The position numbers and the translations under genes were made by a program. Of a stretch of 64,000 bases of DNA, positions 23,249-36,972 are shown one piece after another (the stretch's first letter is position 1; every line of letters starts with the position of its first letter). Under the pieces are notes generated by a model. That model worked only from the letters and a program-made list of their open reading frames with translations. It had not been told where the DNA came from and did not search any database. The stretch comes from Fasciolopsis buskii (lineage: Eukaryota > Platyhelminthes > Trematoda > Plagiorchiida > Fasciolidae): assembly GCA_008360955.1 (NCBI GenBank), contig LUCM01002853.1, positions 308,329-372,328 of the forward strand, written 5' to 3'.

Positions 23249-23726
23249 AAACACAAAAGGTTTTTATCCTGAACGTGCCGAATTTTCGAAAACGGGCCCC
23301 TTCTAAACTATTAACGAACAAATATCAGAACATCAGTTAAAAGTGAATTTCCCTTATCCTACCTGATCCACATGTACAAATCGCCCATTCAGAATCCCGG
23401 TTTTTTATCACTTATGCACGAATACACAAATGCACACAAAAAGAGGATGTAACACGCATTATTTGTCCCTTTCTATCGACCGCACTCCTCAGATCTGCAT
23501 TTTTTTGAACGACCACTGATCACTGAGAATAAGTGACTTTGTTGAACGGACATTTTGGTGTGAAATCAGCTTGAATGCTGCAATGTCCAACTGTTATTTT
23601 CTTTTTCACCCCCAACAACAGCAGTGGAAGTTGTGCAAACTTCATATTTCGATCACATTATTATTTCACTCCGGCATTTTTATTATTGAGAAAAAAGTTA
23701 ATTAAAATTCCTCAACCACGTTAATG
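23249..23726 (+). terminator. 3' UTR with ATTAAA polyadenylation signal
   Basis: No convincing coding follows the stop. ATTAAA at 23,701-23,706, a common variant of AATAAA, lies about 450 bases downstream. A canonical AATAAA at 24,663-24,668 is an alternative, more distal site. Confidence 0.4.
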
Positions 23727-25485
23727 TCCATCAAATCGTCCCACGATTCGGGATCATCAAATTTGTTCAGTTCCCAGGACAAATTACGACCAGATTAGTA
23801 GTGCAAATTTCTGAACCTAGATCGATTTTGACGATATCCAAATCCACCTCATGAACGTCAGTAATCAGGAGGTTCAAAAGCAAAACACTAGCGCATGTCA
23901 GTGTCCCTGGTTGGAAATTCTCGATCGATTATCCAGCCGGGAGCCTAAAAATAATCCTCGACTCCTCTTAGTTGAAAATTCAATTGTTATGAGCAAAACA
24001 CTAATTATAATGACTGCGGTTGCTCAGATTGTTTGGCTAATCGAGGTTAGCTGACGTTTGAAATTCACAAATAGTTAAGTTATACAATAGTTCCAAAGCT
24101 TGCAAAATCATTTTTGAAGTAAGTTTCCCGCCGTGATCAAGATGTCCACAAAATGTCACAAATTTCCACTGCGTTTTGTCACAGCTGCACAGTGCTTCCA
24201 TGGTTTCTTTATGGTCAGTTGAGCAATGATATAACATGGTGAATTATTTCATGATAACAAACTTTTATTTGCAACAGTCCTCATCCAGCGTTGTTCTGTC
24301 ATTTCGCTCTGAGCCGAACTCCGCAGGAGTGTTTAAAAGTGGGTGACTATGAACAATGAGGTTGACTGGTCTATGCTAAAGTGTACTAGTTAAAGTCTAA
24401 AAGAATCCGGTTAGGTCTCGGCATGCACTGGCTGATGGGATTCCGCTGGTTAGAACTTCCTGATCACAGGCGAATTCCATATTCGGGTGCTTACAGCTAA
24501 CCGCGACTCCGTTGTCGGGAGAAATATACATAGTCGTTTCACAAATGAAAGAAGTGGGAAATGACAGATAATACCGTAATGCACAACACTCTACCATCGT
24601 GATGATTAATCGCCTAGAAAAAGTCTCAGCGTGGACATCGAGGTGGTATTTATCATGTACCAAATAAAGCTAGTTTCTGTTGCAAAATCTAAATATCGTG
24701 ATGTATGAAGTCTGCCGGGAATTAATGACCACTGATCATGGCGTATATTTTACTTATTATTGGGACAACTTGACTTTTTGAAAGTTTCTGTGGATTGCAG
24801 TAGATGGCCTCCACAATAATCATCACTGATCACACGGTTATCTATATCCGGTTTGGGATCGTAAACCGTAAACTGGATTATTCGAATAAGGAGTAAAAGC
24901 AAGTCAAAAACGGTTCTCAGAAACAGCCGACAATAGATGAGTACCTGTTGCTAAGCAAGTCTCTTCGACCTGAACAGTTAATACCGATTAAACCAAGTAT
25001 TTCGACTCCAACAAACTCTACTGATCGGTTATAAATCCTATGACATCCGGAAACCGCGAAATATGAGCCTAAAGTGGAATGCTCACGTTCTACCCCCTTT
25101 TGCAATTTCATTCGGAATCTTGCTACAGGATAAGTGCAACGATAAATTTCAATCAGGCTTCCTCGATGCACGATTTTGTTGATGTTCCAATGCTTTTTTT
25201 CTTAACCGTGCTAGCCCATATATGTGTAACTAAATGCGAACGTGTGTGTGTATGTGTATAAGCGATAAGCTTTCGTGTAGAGTTATACCAAAATTGGGAC
25301 TACTGATTAAACAACTTCCCCTATTCAGTGGGTTGATTACTGATTCAGTCAACTAATTATAGTTATCTTTCAACAGACAAGTTACCTTGTTTTGGGTAGC
25401 GTCACCTGATGTGAGTAAACATCCGGTGTGGGGAAACAAAGAAAGTATAAAGGCTATTCACCGAAAAATAATACTTTTGTGAAAT
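23727..25485. other. Intergenic stretch with one small open frame
   Basis: Mostly unrecognised sequence. At 23,851-24,054 (+) an ATG-started 67-codon frame begins MNVSNQEVQ and ends in a hydrophobic run (TLIIMTAVAQIVWLIEV), which would suit a small tail-anchored protein; chance cannot be excluded. Minus-strand frames at 24,397-24,663 and 24,917-25,171 contain scattered Cys but no family motif. Confidence 0.3.
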
Positions 25486-25815
25486 TTACCCGGGTCGAAA
25501 CACAGATTGCACCTCGTCTTCTTTGGGAAAATTCTTCGGTGTAGCACAATCATCGAATGTGCACAGGGCGAAAAGTTCCCCATTCTTAGGGCAATCCCAC
25601 GAGTAACCACGATCAGGCCAATTAGTGAGAAGCCTGTAAAAATGATACCACATTACAAAAAAGCAGCAACAATGACACCTCCGACTAACCTTAGTTTTCT
25701 GTGAACCGTTTGGTCGACGACGGTCCACAGTATTCCCGTCCAGTTCTTCATCAGAAAATTTTTCAAGCCCAGAACAGTTGGCAGAATCAACATCATCTTA
25801 ATCTTACTCTTGCAA
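25486..25815 (-). CDS. Candidate exon, unrecognised protein
   Basis: One minus frame is open for about 110 codons. It starts acidic (EKFSDEELDGNT), turns basic (DRRRPNGSQKTK), passes a Cys/aromatic stretch (CHCCCFFVMWYHFY) and ends NWPDRGYSWDCPKNGELF, then CTFDDC. The last part could be a separate 144-base phase-2/2 exon: acceptor ATTTTTACAG (exon from 25,633), donor GG|GTAAAT at 25,490/25,489. A competing minus frame joins the same exon through a 56-base GT-AG intron. The frames cannot be told apart by eye. No upstream or downstream partner exon is certain. Confidence 0.27.
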
Positions 25816-25889
25816 TGATTCCACTTAAAACCAACCAGCTTTAAATCTCGGACCTCGGGAAAGGGAAATGGCTTCATCTGTTTCACTCG

Positions 25890-28800
25890 TCCGATCCAAA
25901 GTTAAGCTGCTATTTTGAAGCAGAAAATTTTCTGTGCCACCGTTTACTATCACAGGCTTACTCAGTATCCCAGAGCATTCCTCACTGTTGTTGTTTGACT
26001 GTCAGTCATACGATAACCACCACAGACGAAACCGTGCATCTTTCTAGTCCGGCAGTTTTATTAAATTTCCTGATGAAAGAAACATCTGGATTGTGAGGGA
26101 ACCTTCCGTAAGTCTAATGGTTAGTTGAAGATCGAGTTAAATATGGAGTTCTTACGATTCCAATAAAGACTTTGAAGAACTTTCGTATGCAAGAGTGGCA
26201 GATGAGAGAGAAAAAAAGCTCATGGACAAAGCCAAATTTATCTCGGGCACGATATTATTAGACTTGTATATTTTGTTGGACTGAAGTTGAATGCATCTCC
26301 TCCAGATGCGTTATCACGGGATGTGAAAAATGCGTAAGCGCGCATTTACCGGGATCTACGAATGTCTAGAAAAGAGGCCGATTTTCGATAAATTGGAAAA
26401 GCCTCCCAAAGATACTTGTTCGATCTTTGAAACAGGTTGCTACGAAGCACACCATACAAAGTCTTCAATATTGACCAAGTTAGAGCCGTACTTACTGCCC
26501 CGGGGTATTGTGCCGAACACTAATACCTAACACACAGAGTAAAATTGGAATCACAACCGAATCCAGTTGACCCTTGTAACTCAATTCAGCATTGGTCGTG
26601 ACAGCCAGCGAGAAGAATACGAAATAAAGTGTACAAGATCTATGCGTTTGTGACACATCACAATGAGATAATGACTTAAATAAAAATGATTCAGTGTACA
26701 GTCTTTGGCATAAGTGACTTGTCCTTCGACGCTGTGCAGAAACTTGTCCATATCAGTGCAATCCATTGGAATGGAAACGAAAAGGAATAGGTTTTTCTAA
26801 CTGGCCATGGTAGCCTATGCCAATGTTCACAAGTTTCTCAAAAGCCTGACTGAGTTCTTGATGGCTATTAACAAATAATCAATAGATATTATTGATGCGA
26901 CCGATGCACTGAATATCACACGTAAATAAGGTCAGGAAAACAGTTCACCGGGTGACAATAACAGCGCCATTTTTCTCACACAAATTAGTTCACGAGTACG
27001 ATTTTACTTCTGAGTTCAGCACTAGCACAACGAAGATGATCACTAGTTTGAGGCATTCGTGGTTCGCTGGGTCATTTAGTAAATGTGATGAGTGTTTCTT
27101 ATCATCTACAACATTAGGAACAGATAATCAAGAGTTCTCTCTTACCATATCCTCAACACAGCCTTAGTCGTTCGTAATCATCTGTAAGGCACATTTCTCT
27201 GGACTCAGAAATTATTTGACTAGGCGCTAAACCTTCTCTTATTCTACTTGAGGTTCATCATCCACATCAACATTGGATACTGTGATCAGACTCTCACACA
27301 GACACACGCACACATACTCATAGTTAGACACGTACATCCAAGCATGTTCAGGCATAGAGACAAAAATGTTCGGATTTAGATAACCCGCTGCGTTAATATA
27401 TTCCCAGTCCCTCCTACCGTAGTGTCATACTTAGTAAGACTAACTGCCATCAGTACGACGAGCTGCCAAAGAACATTTTCACCACGTTATAGTGCTCCTA
27501 AAGAAGTTACCTATAACCAACTGTGTTTTTCGTCTCGACCCACATTTTGTTTAATATTTTCAAAATAGAAGGAGAAATATCACGTTCGTGCTTCGGAGTC
27601 ATGGGAATAGGTTACCCTAGCTGGTGCCTCGTTGCTTTAGGACCACTTGCATTTGAGTGGTTAGTAGCATTGGTAGTAGCATCATTTTCAATATCCAATT
27701 CGTCTTGTAATTAATTAGGATATAGTGGCCAGATTGTTGCACGAAGAACGGTACGTTCAAAGGCTTTGAATTCAATCAATGCAACGGAAATATTCACTTG
27801 TGTACGTTGGTTGAATTGACAATAAAAGGAACACTGTCAGGTGTGCATTTCCTATTCTTCATAAAAGGCAAACAAATTTATTTTCGATAGTCTCCACTGT
27901 TCACAAATATGATCCACAAAGCGACTGAATCTAGATAAACCTTGTTGCCATTTCTTTCGCTGTATTTTGGTATGAACAGTATATTCTCGAGGTCCGCCGC
28001 CCTTTTCAGTTCTTTACCATTTTGTTGACTCTGGAATAAGGCCGATTCGTGACATTTTGGCTGTGTTCCTTGCAAACCTCTCGATTGCATTGGGCGTCCA
28101 ATGTCGACTCTTTGGAGCAGTCTGAATGCGTAAAAGCCTCAGTCAATGGTGGGCGCCACCCAGTTTATGATCCGCTTTCGTTTCACGCAGGAGTCAGTGT
28201 TACCGCATTGGGATGGACAAATTAGGTCTCTACGAACGGCGAGCAATGCACACTTTCCGTTTATTGAATTCAATATCTACGGGGAGACTTTAGCCGCATT
28301 TCTTAATTGGGAGGATCTCCTGGTCCCTACAATTTTATCACAGGCCAGAAACTTTGGTTGATTATACTCTGCATAACCCAGGACCAGAACATGCGGAGAA
28401 TATTTAAAAATTAATAAAAAAAGTTCACCAGGCTAAATAGCCGAAGGACTTAAAACTGGCTATATTTTTGAGTTGCCGTTTGATCTTCGTAATTCGGGTT
28501 GTACAATACTAGCTAAAGTTTGCTGACATATTAAACTGGATCCGCGGAATAGTGTCGACACTAGTGGACTCTAATGTCGGTTTCAAAACTGCTTTTTCAA
28601 AGAGCTGATATTAGTTGGCCTTATTTATCAAATACCTGGACATATTATAGTATCGTACTTAGACCGTGTGATACTTTCGAGTCTACGGTTTCTAATAAGT
28701 AAAAGACAAAGGCACCAGCCTGGGTTCCAATCACTTTTCTGAAGGCTTTTCTCGTGTTGTGTAAGTGGTAAACACAAAAATAAATTCCGCCTGTATGGTT

Positions 28801-30200
28801 CTGATGGTCGTCACACCAAACCTGGCTTCTGTTCGTGGTTTTCAGTTTAATCGTTCGACATAGAATGATCACACTTGCGGTATACTGCTCGTATCAGACA
28901 GCCAGCAGTAGGCTGTCTCAGTTAACTTCCCGGGACGACAGTTTGCCATGAAGGATACGACGCCGTCAAATCAGGGTTACCCACCGAGACCGTCCTGTTA
29001 CAAGATCTCCTCAGTGCCGCCTTACTGGAAAATAATTGAAAGACGCACTGAAAGGCTGGCAGTGCACATCGCAGTATGGAAACCAGAATGTATGTTTTTG
29101 TACGTGCGTGCAGTACAGCATGAGGCAGATCTTTAGGATGATAGCGTTCTACCAAACAGTTAAAAATGACAAATAATTTCTCTCCATATTTTTAAATATT
29201 TAGCGTCAACCTCAGTATATATTCACTTTAACTTAAAAAGATTTTAACCCAAGTCCGGAATAATGTGAAAACTGACACAGGGTGATGTTGGACTTAACGC
29301 AGACTAAAATATTCAACTTGTAATTCTAACTTAAAAATCCCACGTAGTGCGCAGATCAGCAGCGTTAAACCCCGATGGCCTAATCGGTTTTGATAGTTTA
29401 ATATAATGCTTAGTTAATCCAACGACCGATACATAGAATCAAGCTTATTGCATCCCTCAAGAATGGCATGTTCTCATAGAGCGGACAAACGACAGCGCGC
29501 GACCCGATTCAGCAAAGAGGGCAGAAAGAAAGTGAGCAAAAGCAAACGGTCTTCACTGACTTGGAACTGACAAAGCAACCCAGCTTGTCTTTAGCTGGGC
29601 AAATCTGTGTTGAAAAGACATCTATACTTCAAAGATAACTCCAGCCGTGCCGATTAGCCACAAACACACCAGCCCCCCTGCTGGTGCATTTATGATCCTT
29701 ACTATTTTTCTTAACAATCCTTTCATTTTCTCCCTGTACCACAGGATGTTATAGGCAAACTTGAGGAAAACTACCGCGATCAACTTTGGGTAATCTCAAG
29801 AAATTAAGAAATCAAATAACCTGGCTGAATGCCAGCCTGAAGCAGCACACCTGGAGTGCTCGCGGCCATCCTCATTCCCGTCAGAAAATGATCTAGTCGC
29901 GCATGGATTGTTGCAAGATTGTCATTGTTTTGTGCTGTAATCTTGCAGTGTCTTCGGGTAACTGCAAAGTGCACTCTCTATTAACCCATATCTGTCCAGT
30001 TGATAGGCGCAAACATGCAACAAGTATAAACAAAGGGGCACCTCCACGAACGCCACTAATCCATTGCCCATGAGTCAGCTCAACTTTCGTGCTTGAACAG
30101 AACGTAGGAGCGCGGAAAGTTGTGCCACAAACAGTGTAGTGAAAGGCTAGGCCCATAATTCTTGCGTGCGCTGCGAAGAATCCAACACCTACTGAAAACC
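25890..30200. other. Intergenic, no gene recognised
   Basis: Only short frames occur, such as 26,330-26,530 (+), 27,878-28,090 (-) and 28,146-28,361 (+), all 65-75 codons and unlike any known family. 29,893-30,156 (-) is an ATG-started 87-codon frame without clear splice or domain support. No LINE or LTR motif was seen. Confidence 0.5.
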
Positions 30201-30205
30201 TGAGT

Positions 30206-30968
30206 ATGGCTCAACTTTTACTAACTATTACCAGTTGCTTGGCCATCGTAACCGCTACGTTGCGATACGGACTAGCAGTAATTATACAGACTGGCCTTCT
30301 CTGCCGTGTTGTATTACTCGACAACACATATAAGTCACTGAAATCAAACCGAAGGCTACTGACTGTTGATACAATTTACACTCTAATCTACTGAAAACCG
30401 CAAGTCGCACAAATTTCATTAAGCATTTCTGGAAAGCATAAGGAGACATGTAATAATTAGAAAGGCAGAATTCTGTTGATTTTCTTCTATGCATCTATAC
30501 AAAATCACCAGCTTAGCCCTCGCAAACGGCTAACCCCGTGTGCAACCTAGTGTTGGGATAGATTCAGTCCGACGGGCCAATGGGGAGAATTACATTCAAG
30601 CCAGATTAATAACTCCAGCTGACACAGAACGGAAGCATATGCTTATGATACTCAAACAGCAAATCTGTAAGCAAATTCATCCACTGTCATATAGTACTTC
30701 TAATTACTATGGAGCTCTGGATTTCAGCAGCACACAGAGATTCTCTAAATTAATAATCAAATTGTCCAATCCGGTCTCAAAAAGGAAACATATTTGCTAT
30801 CCGACATTCTCAATTTACCGATTGAAACCAATGAAGTTGAACTTCATGACCTTTGGTTCTGAACAGACTCCGCACAACACCGGTGGGTGCACCTGTATGC
30901 GGAATCACCTACTGCTCCTTCCGTTTCCAACGCATGTTAGTTGCGGTGATTCCCTTAAGTTAAAATAA
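30206..30968 (+). CDS. Weak candidate gene: signal-like ORF and a 142-codon ORF
   Basis: An ATG at 30,206 opens a frame whose start (MAQLLLTITSCLAIVTA) resembles a signal peptide; a GTAATT at 30,278 could be a donor. Downstream, 30,540-30,968 is an open frame of 142 codons with ordinary composition and a late Cys pair (GGCTCMRNH). No motif or phase evidence joins the two parts. Either may be fortuitous. Confidence 0.2.
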
Positions 30969-32974
30969 TTGGAAGCAATTGATTGGCTGACTGAAATTCT
31001 TTCCGTGAAAAGCTTTCACGTGTATTCTCCGTTATAAGTCTTATTTAAGTTTTACAAATGTCAACAGCCGATTAATTAGCTGGCCATCTTTCTTTTTGGA
31101 GGTAATCCCGCGGTACCTGTTTTTGCCTCGATTCCGGACAGGCAGTGTCAACAACTAGCGTTTTCCAAGATGACTTGCTGGGATGGATAAACGAGACGTA
31201 CATCCCTTTTACTGTAGCCCAAAACAAAATATGACAATATCTAGGCCGTGGCAACTATAGCGGTCCTGTGGGAATAAAATTTAATTTTCTACAATAGTGG
31301 AAAGTACTTTTCGGCAGTGTGCGCCATGACTCTACACTGGCTAGTCTTTGCCTAACGGTTGAACTTCGAAGCCGCTGCATCCCTGGGTTACTCAAGCCCT
31401 CAGTGGACGGACGATCCATGCACGTTACGTGCACGTGCACACACAGATGAACACACGCAAAAAGCAACACAGTGCTTACGCTTAAGAAAGCAGCATCTGA
31501 CTGTGCAGCTCTTTGTCACGTGGCAATCACTGATTTGTTATGTTGAGCCAAAATTGGTGGCCACTCACCATTGATACCGATTAATGTACACAGCGGACTA
31601 CGTAAAGGACTTCTTCAATGATCGGTTATTTTGTGTAACTCAGTTACGAATTCATGACACCCTTAATTCCTCTTACTGCCATCTGGAATGGAGCTTTGTA
31701 TCAACACCGAACTGGCCATTAGATCCCGCCAAGGATAATACAGTTTGCTGAGGCATATGTGACCCATGCACAATAATGACTCCAGAAAGCAAAATGGATT
31801 TTATGTCATGTGACTTTGCCTGTGGTTTTATTTGCTGACATCCCAACCATATGGGCTACTTATACTAAAATATCTCACTGGTGGTTGTGTGTTTGTGTCT
31901 GGTTTCGAAAAATTCGAGTTGATACCGGATCATTTAAGAGCAATCGGAAGAACTCTTCGGCATTTCGGGGTTTTCACCCGTTTGCTTAAACGCTAATCGG
32001 GTGGCATGCAAACTTGCAGCATGTCATCAAGTTGGCTGCTAAGAGGAACGAAACAGTCCAGGACTGTGAAGTATTCCTAAAGAATCACTAATGTAGTTTA
32101 AAACGTCAAGGAACTCATTTTCGATAACATCACATCATGCACTTGCATACGTGATACTGCTCAGTGAGTAGTTGATATGTAACTGCGGTTTGCGGTGTTT
32201 GATTAGGGGCCTGAGTACATGCTAAGAGAAAGCGATTCTGGCAATACCAGTGAAAAATAAAAATATGAAATTACGGGGAGAAAAGGACGAGGTCTGGAAA
32301 GTGGGGGCTTTTAATTAGCAACCAAAGAATGCACGAACAGACGAATCAAGGAATCGATATAATTGACGTTGAGGCGAAACACAAAATGACCATAGCAGCA
32401 ACAACGATTGCACAGGGTTCAGCTGATTGTACAGCTTCAATCAGATTGCGATAGCTCCGAATGTAAGGTGCAACCGTTTGCGTAATCTTTCGCTGTGAAA
32501 CAGGAGGTCCTAGGATCGGTCTGAAGGCTGTCGGTGGAACTTTCTGGTGACTACCGTCAAACCCATTGAATATACTTTGAATCAGAGAAGGACAGAATGT
32601 GGGATGATTTTATACTGTCCAACTGGAGTAGTTTTTCCCTATATATTTTTCTTTTTTTTACTGTTATTCTTCATTGAAATCAGTCTATTTAGTAAGACAA
32701 AAATTACCTGCTCCAAAGAGGCAATCGGCCAAAAGCAGAAAGACGAAGTGGGTGTGAGTAAACGGTTATGCAGAACCACTTATCCATTGCCCCGTAGAAG
32801 AAGCTCGTGGGGCGAGAAGAAAACAGCCAAGAAGAAGGACTTACAATTATCGGTCCTGCTTAAGGGTGATAGGATGCTGGAACTCATGGAAGGACTTGAA
32901 GAGATCCTTCTTCACTACCGTTCATTGTTCACCAGTCTGTATATAAGTAGTTCCATCAGTCCTAATTATTTGTT
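30969..32974. other. Intergenic, no gene recognised
   Basis: The main open frame starting here, 32,547-33,092 (+, 181 codons), contains a poly-Phe/Leu stretch made by a T-rich run (FFFFLLLFF) and overlaps an antisense Gypsy protease remnant. It is probably not a gene. Confidence 0.5.
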
Positions 32975-32989
32975 CTATATAAGAAAGCA

Positions 32990-34260
32990 TAAATCTGAAA
33001 AAAATTGGACAAAATCCGATATCGATCGCAACGATTCAGAAATTTCAACGCAGGACCAAGTAAAAATGACGTCACTCAATTCCGTCAAGTAAAATATCAA
33101 AGTCAGTTTGTCCCTGTACTTGAAAGTAGACTGGAGCTGCCCAGTTAATTCTAAGGCACAACAACAGGCACTTGTAGCCGTCAACGATGCCATTTGTATA
33201 GGCTGCCGGCTAGTTTTGCGCCATGTTGATTTGCATACGATAGATATATCTGAGGCAGTGTGCGGTTGAAGTCGGACTGGATGGCCGATATATGTATAAT
33301 GCGACAAACTTTCTGCAATTGGCAGCATTTGAACTACAAAATTCAACAGGGGCGAACGCGTGGACACTGGCGTGATCATTAACTAGCTCCAGCTTGAGTA
33401 GACTGAAACGAGAAAGTCGCTCAAACATCCTGTCTTGGCATAAGCCTTCTCTAAGGCCAACACGACGACACTGTCTGCACTGGTATGTGTGGAACGGACA
33501 GAATTTGCGAATATGCTAGGCTCCACAGTACCTGCAGCATAAGGGTGGCTCGGGCGAATTGATCTGTTGACGTGCGTACTGCCTCTGAGTTGACGTGGAC
33601 GGGTTGAAAGCATTGATAGTGTACTTACTGTGGTCCGACCTCTACTGTTTCTGGCTCATGGATGCGTCATGTCTCAGGTTTATTAAATATCTGCACTCTT
33701 CCACAAGTTGTTCCAGTTTTGTATCTGTTTGCTGCTTGATTTTGGCTAACAAAGTAGTGCCTCAGTCCGAAATTCTTGGCGATTGAGGCTCACAAACGAA
33801 GATTAGACTCCAGAATTTGTTTTCTGTTAGGACACTCAGTCTGAACCTGCACTCACCAGGTCAACAGCATCACGATTAGTAAAATGTAGACATTGATATC
33901 GAGCGCCCAGCAACGAAGATAGCACACCAAAATAAATTTTAGAGTTTGTATAGTTTGATTAGATCTGATCAGATTATCCAGACTCTAAAAAACCGAACAT
34001 CGATGTTCGGCTAAGTGGTTCACCTGGCAAAATGAAATCAGCGTGCCGCCTGTGTTCTGAGATCCAAGGTTCGGAAGAAGTAAATGCACTTTGCTTCTGT
34101 CGTCTTTGTCTCCCAGGTTAACAGCGAACATGTCCTCCAAGCGTTTGGACCAGGATTCGAATGTAAAACCGCACTGTGGTTCGTGCAGACAGTCAAACAC
34201 TGCTGACTGATGAAATTTCAGGACTGCTCGATGTGGTGGTCAATTTCCTTATTCGATTAT
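32990..34260 (-). mobile_element. Gypsy-type LTR retrotransposon, gag and protease fragment
   Basis: Reading the minus strand: 34,200-33,985 encodes a gag segment (GGFTFESWSKRLEDMF-like order: CGFTFESWSKRLEDMFAV, then DDRSKVHLLL) typical of one Gypsy lineage. 33,540-33,425 holds a tandem zinc knuckle (CRYCGA, H, FCPF; then CRQCRRVG, LC), with a stop inside. 33,340-33,000 is an aspartic-protease-like domain with HTASDISIV where DTASDI is expected, so the catalytic Asp is replaced by His. A TATSACC block follows. Frames shift between parts and pol is missing. It is a dead, truncated copy of a different lineage from the element at 36-39 kb. Confidence 0.7.
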
Positions 34261-35560
34261 TACGGGCCTGCATCAGTTTAAGCTGCATCTGGAATATTTA
34301 CTCCATGTTGGCATTGACTGCCGTCATCGTCCGATTGGGCCGAGTTTGAGACCACATCACCAAATTTGTTGTATTTCTCAGTTTTAAGGATTAACACAAC
34401 ACCCAAACACAACACGTCTACATTAAACGTCACACAATAACATTAGCGGAGACATTATCGGGCCCCATGGAGTAGACACAAACTAGATCAGGAGTCGGTA
34501 CACCTCACACGATGAGTGGAACTGCGTAGCTCCTAAGTGCACAGTAGCAAAAACCTGGGTCCTAGCAGGATACTAACAAAAACGGAGGTTGGAAATAATG
34601 ATATGAGCCTGAGCCTTCAAGTTCCGTAGTCGCACAATGGAATGGAACGGACCGGATGTCCCTTTGAGGAGACAGTCATACAGAACAGAGCGCGGACTTC
34701 CAACGGCTAGCCCAGCCTGCTAGCGAGATAGAGAAGGCCTAGACAGAACAAGCCCGTGTTTGCCGATAGCCCAAAAATAAGATTCGGAATTCAAGTGAGC
34801 TCTATCGATTGTATACTTTTGTGGGGTATCCTTGGCCAATGGGAGAATTTGTGAACCTATTGCGGATACGCACAAATTTTCACCTCGCAATGTTTAAGAT
34901 AAAGTCAATTTAAAAAAATTCAAGAGTATAGATTCGCGTAGAAAAGCAACAACAGAACAAAAATCTGTAAAGCGGCCAACGCCCGTAACAGGCTTGGATT
35001 TTCCTCCAAAAGCTTCTACATTCATGGATTTACAGAATACTGGCATCTCGGCACTATTTCCGAAATCCAATGTGGGCTTTTCTCTGTAGTGGACAAAAGA
35101 ACCACAAAGTATTCGCAGAGGCCTGTGGCGGAACATGGATGTTTTTCCGGATTTTTTGTTTAATCGAACGCTGACCGCACAGTGCGTAGTTCACGCATGC
35201 TTCGCTGGCACGCTTCTGTTAAAAATATTCTCAACCTTCCACCTCTTCCGACTGTATTCTTATTGTATGGCCAATTTTCAGGGTTGCAATTATTGAAATC
35301 GTACAGAGCCGAGTAAGAGTGACGCACAAGTGGTCACAACGGTTATGTGCAAGCAGATGTAATAGGATATCCGCGTTAAGACAGTCCTTTTATACAGGCC
35401 GTATGTTTCCACGTGACAGCCAGTTGAAACTGGCAACTCGTACAACCGGTGAGTTTCCTCTATGCGTTTCGATCGGATTACGCGATTCCAGCTCTTGGTT
35501 CTCCAGAATGTCCTTCGGTCGGAAATTCAACTATCCAGAATACGTTAACCTCGGGGCACG
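34261..35560. other. No gene recognised; possible LTR remnants
   Basis: It lies between two minus-strand Gypsy fragments and could include 5' sequence of the first and the 3' LTR of the second. I could not identify paired LTRs, a primer-binding site or target duplications by eye. Confidence 0.4.
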
Positions 35561-36160
35561 CCCTATAGTACTCCCATGCCAGGGCATCGACCACGCGCTT
35601 GTAGGTGCCGTTTTTTAACTGAGTGCCAAACGAAAGAAATTAGAACCTTTCTGCCAAAACGAGTGGTGGTCATGGATCGGGAATATTTTGTTCTTGAGGC
35701 GGTTTGGCCGCGGTTTTTAAAAAAAACCTGGAGCAACAGGTACGAAAGCGGTGATTTTTGAAAGAAGCCCCAGAACTACTGTCCGAACCAACAACTGTTG
35801 CTCTCAACCTCCCAGTTCTGTGCGAACAATTCTGTCAACGGAAAAGAATTTTCCGTACCGGGAAATAACGCGGAATCAGCCTGAGTACGAGGGATGCAAT
35901 GGAGGCTTCCCACAATCGGAACAATTAAAAATTTCTCAATGTAAGTGGGACGGGTCAGGAAGACCCCATGTTTTCATGGACAGGTCACAGAAGAACCCAC
36001 AAGGTAATTGAAGCGGTGGACCAAATATCATAACTACGGGGGAAGAAAAATTTTTTAAAGTGATGCAGATGAATAACACGGTCAACGAAAGGTCGTCCGT
36101 CCATTTAATTGCAAGAGATCTGTAGGTAAAGGATGCTTTTAATTGCCTGTGAAATCTCTA

Positions 36161-36949
36161 CTAATCCATTAGGTGAAGGGCGGTGTGGGATCGTGCAAAT
36201 ACGTTTAAATCCAAGCACGGTGGAAAAAGCAACGAACAACTTAGATTGGAGTTGCGCACCGCTATCGGTAGTAACCGCAGAAGCAACACCAAGTTAGAAA
36301 CCCAGTGACGTAGGAAAGCTTTGAGAACCACTTCACTAGATGTGTCTGCAGTGGGATGAAACAGTCGAAACCTGTTAGGAAAAAACGGTATCCATCGGCC
36401 GGTAGCAAGAGACCCACGACGTCCAAGTGGTGGTAAGAAAAACATTCGTTAACGCTCGGGCATTTGGGAAGGAGAGGATTGGACACGTCGGTTTATCTTT
36501 CTTCATTGACGTGCGACAGACAAGATTTTGTCCAAACAAGAAAGTCTCTGTTCATATTAGGTCAAACATAACAACCAGAAGTTAGTTTTGTACAAGCACG
36601 CTACCCGGGACGAGATTTGGAGTTTAAATGCAACATTCAAGCGGCGCGTCGAACAAAACACTGACGGACGGGGTTTTCCGGTGGGCATGTCAAAACCAAT
36701 AAGGCCATATGTAGCAGAAAGTATAAGATCTTTTAGCACCCGCAAGGATGATGAAGACCGGCGGTAAAACAGTTTCGTATTATATTTATTTACCTCTCTA
36801 GCGTCTTTGATGCTGAGTGAGGTCGGCATAGATATCTGATGCAAACCTGGACTAAAAAAAGCACCCGTCGCAAAATTATCGGATCCTTTGTGCGCACATA
36901 ACATCGGCAGTGTGCTGGAGATGTGGTCAAGGTGCCGAATTTCTCTCAT
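36161..36949 (-). pseudogene. Integrase region of the Gypsy element
   Basis: It begins REIRHLDHIS and GSDNFATGAF, matching the RNase H-to-integrase junction (usual form: DNVVADALSR). It ends with DTSSEVVLKAFLRHWVSNL, the conserved integrase core block preceding the second catalytic Asp. Several frames are needed. The HHCC zinc finger cannot be traced fully. Confidence 0.65.
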
Positions 36950-36972
36950 ATTACAGGGAACACTGTCGTAAG

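Noticed and set aside
32547..33092. 181-codon plus-strand ORF as a gene
   Set aside because: Its hydrophobic run comes from a poly-T stretch, it overlaps an antisense Gypsy protease remnant, and no motif or splice context supports it.
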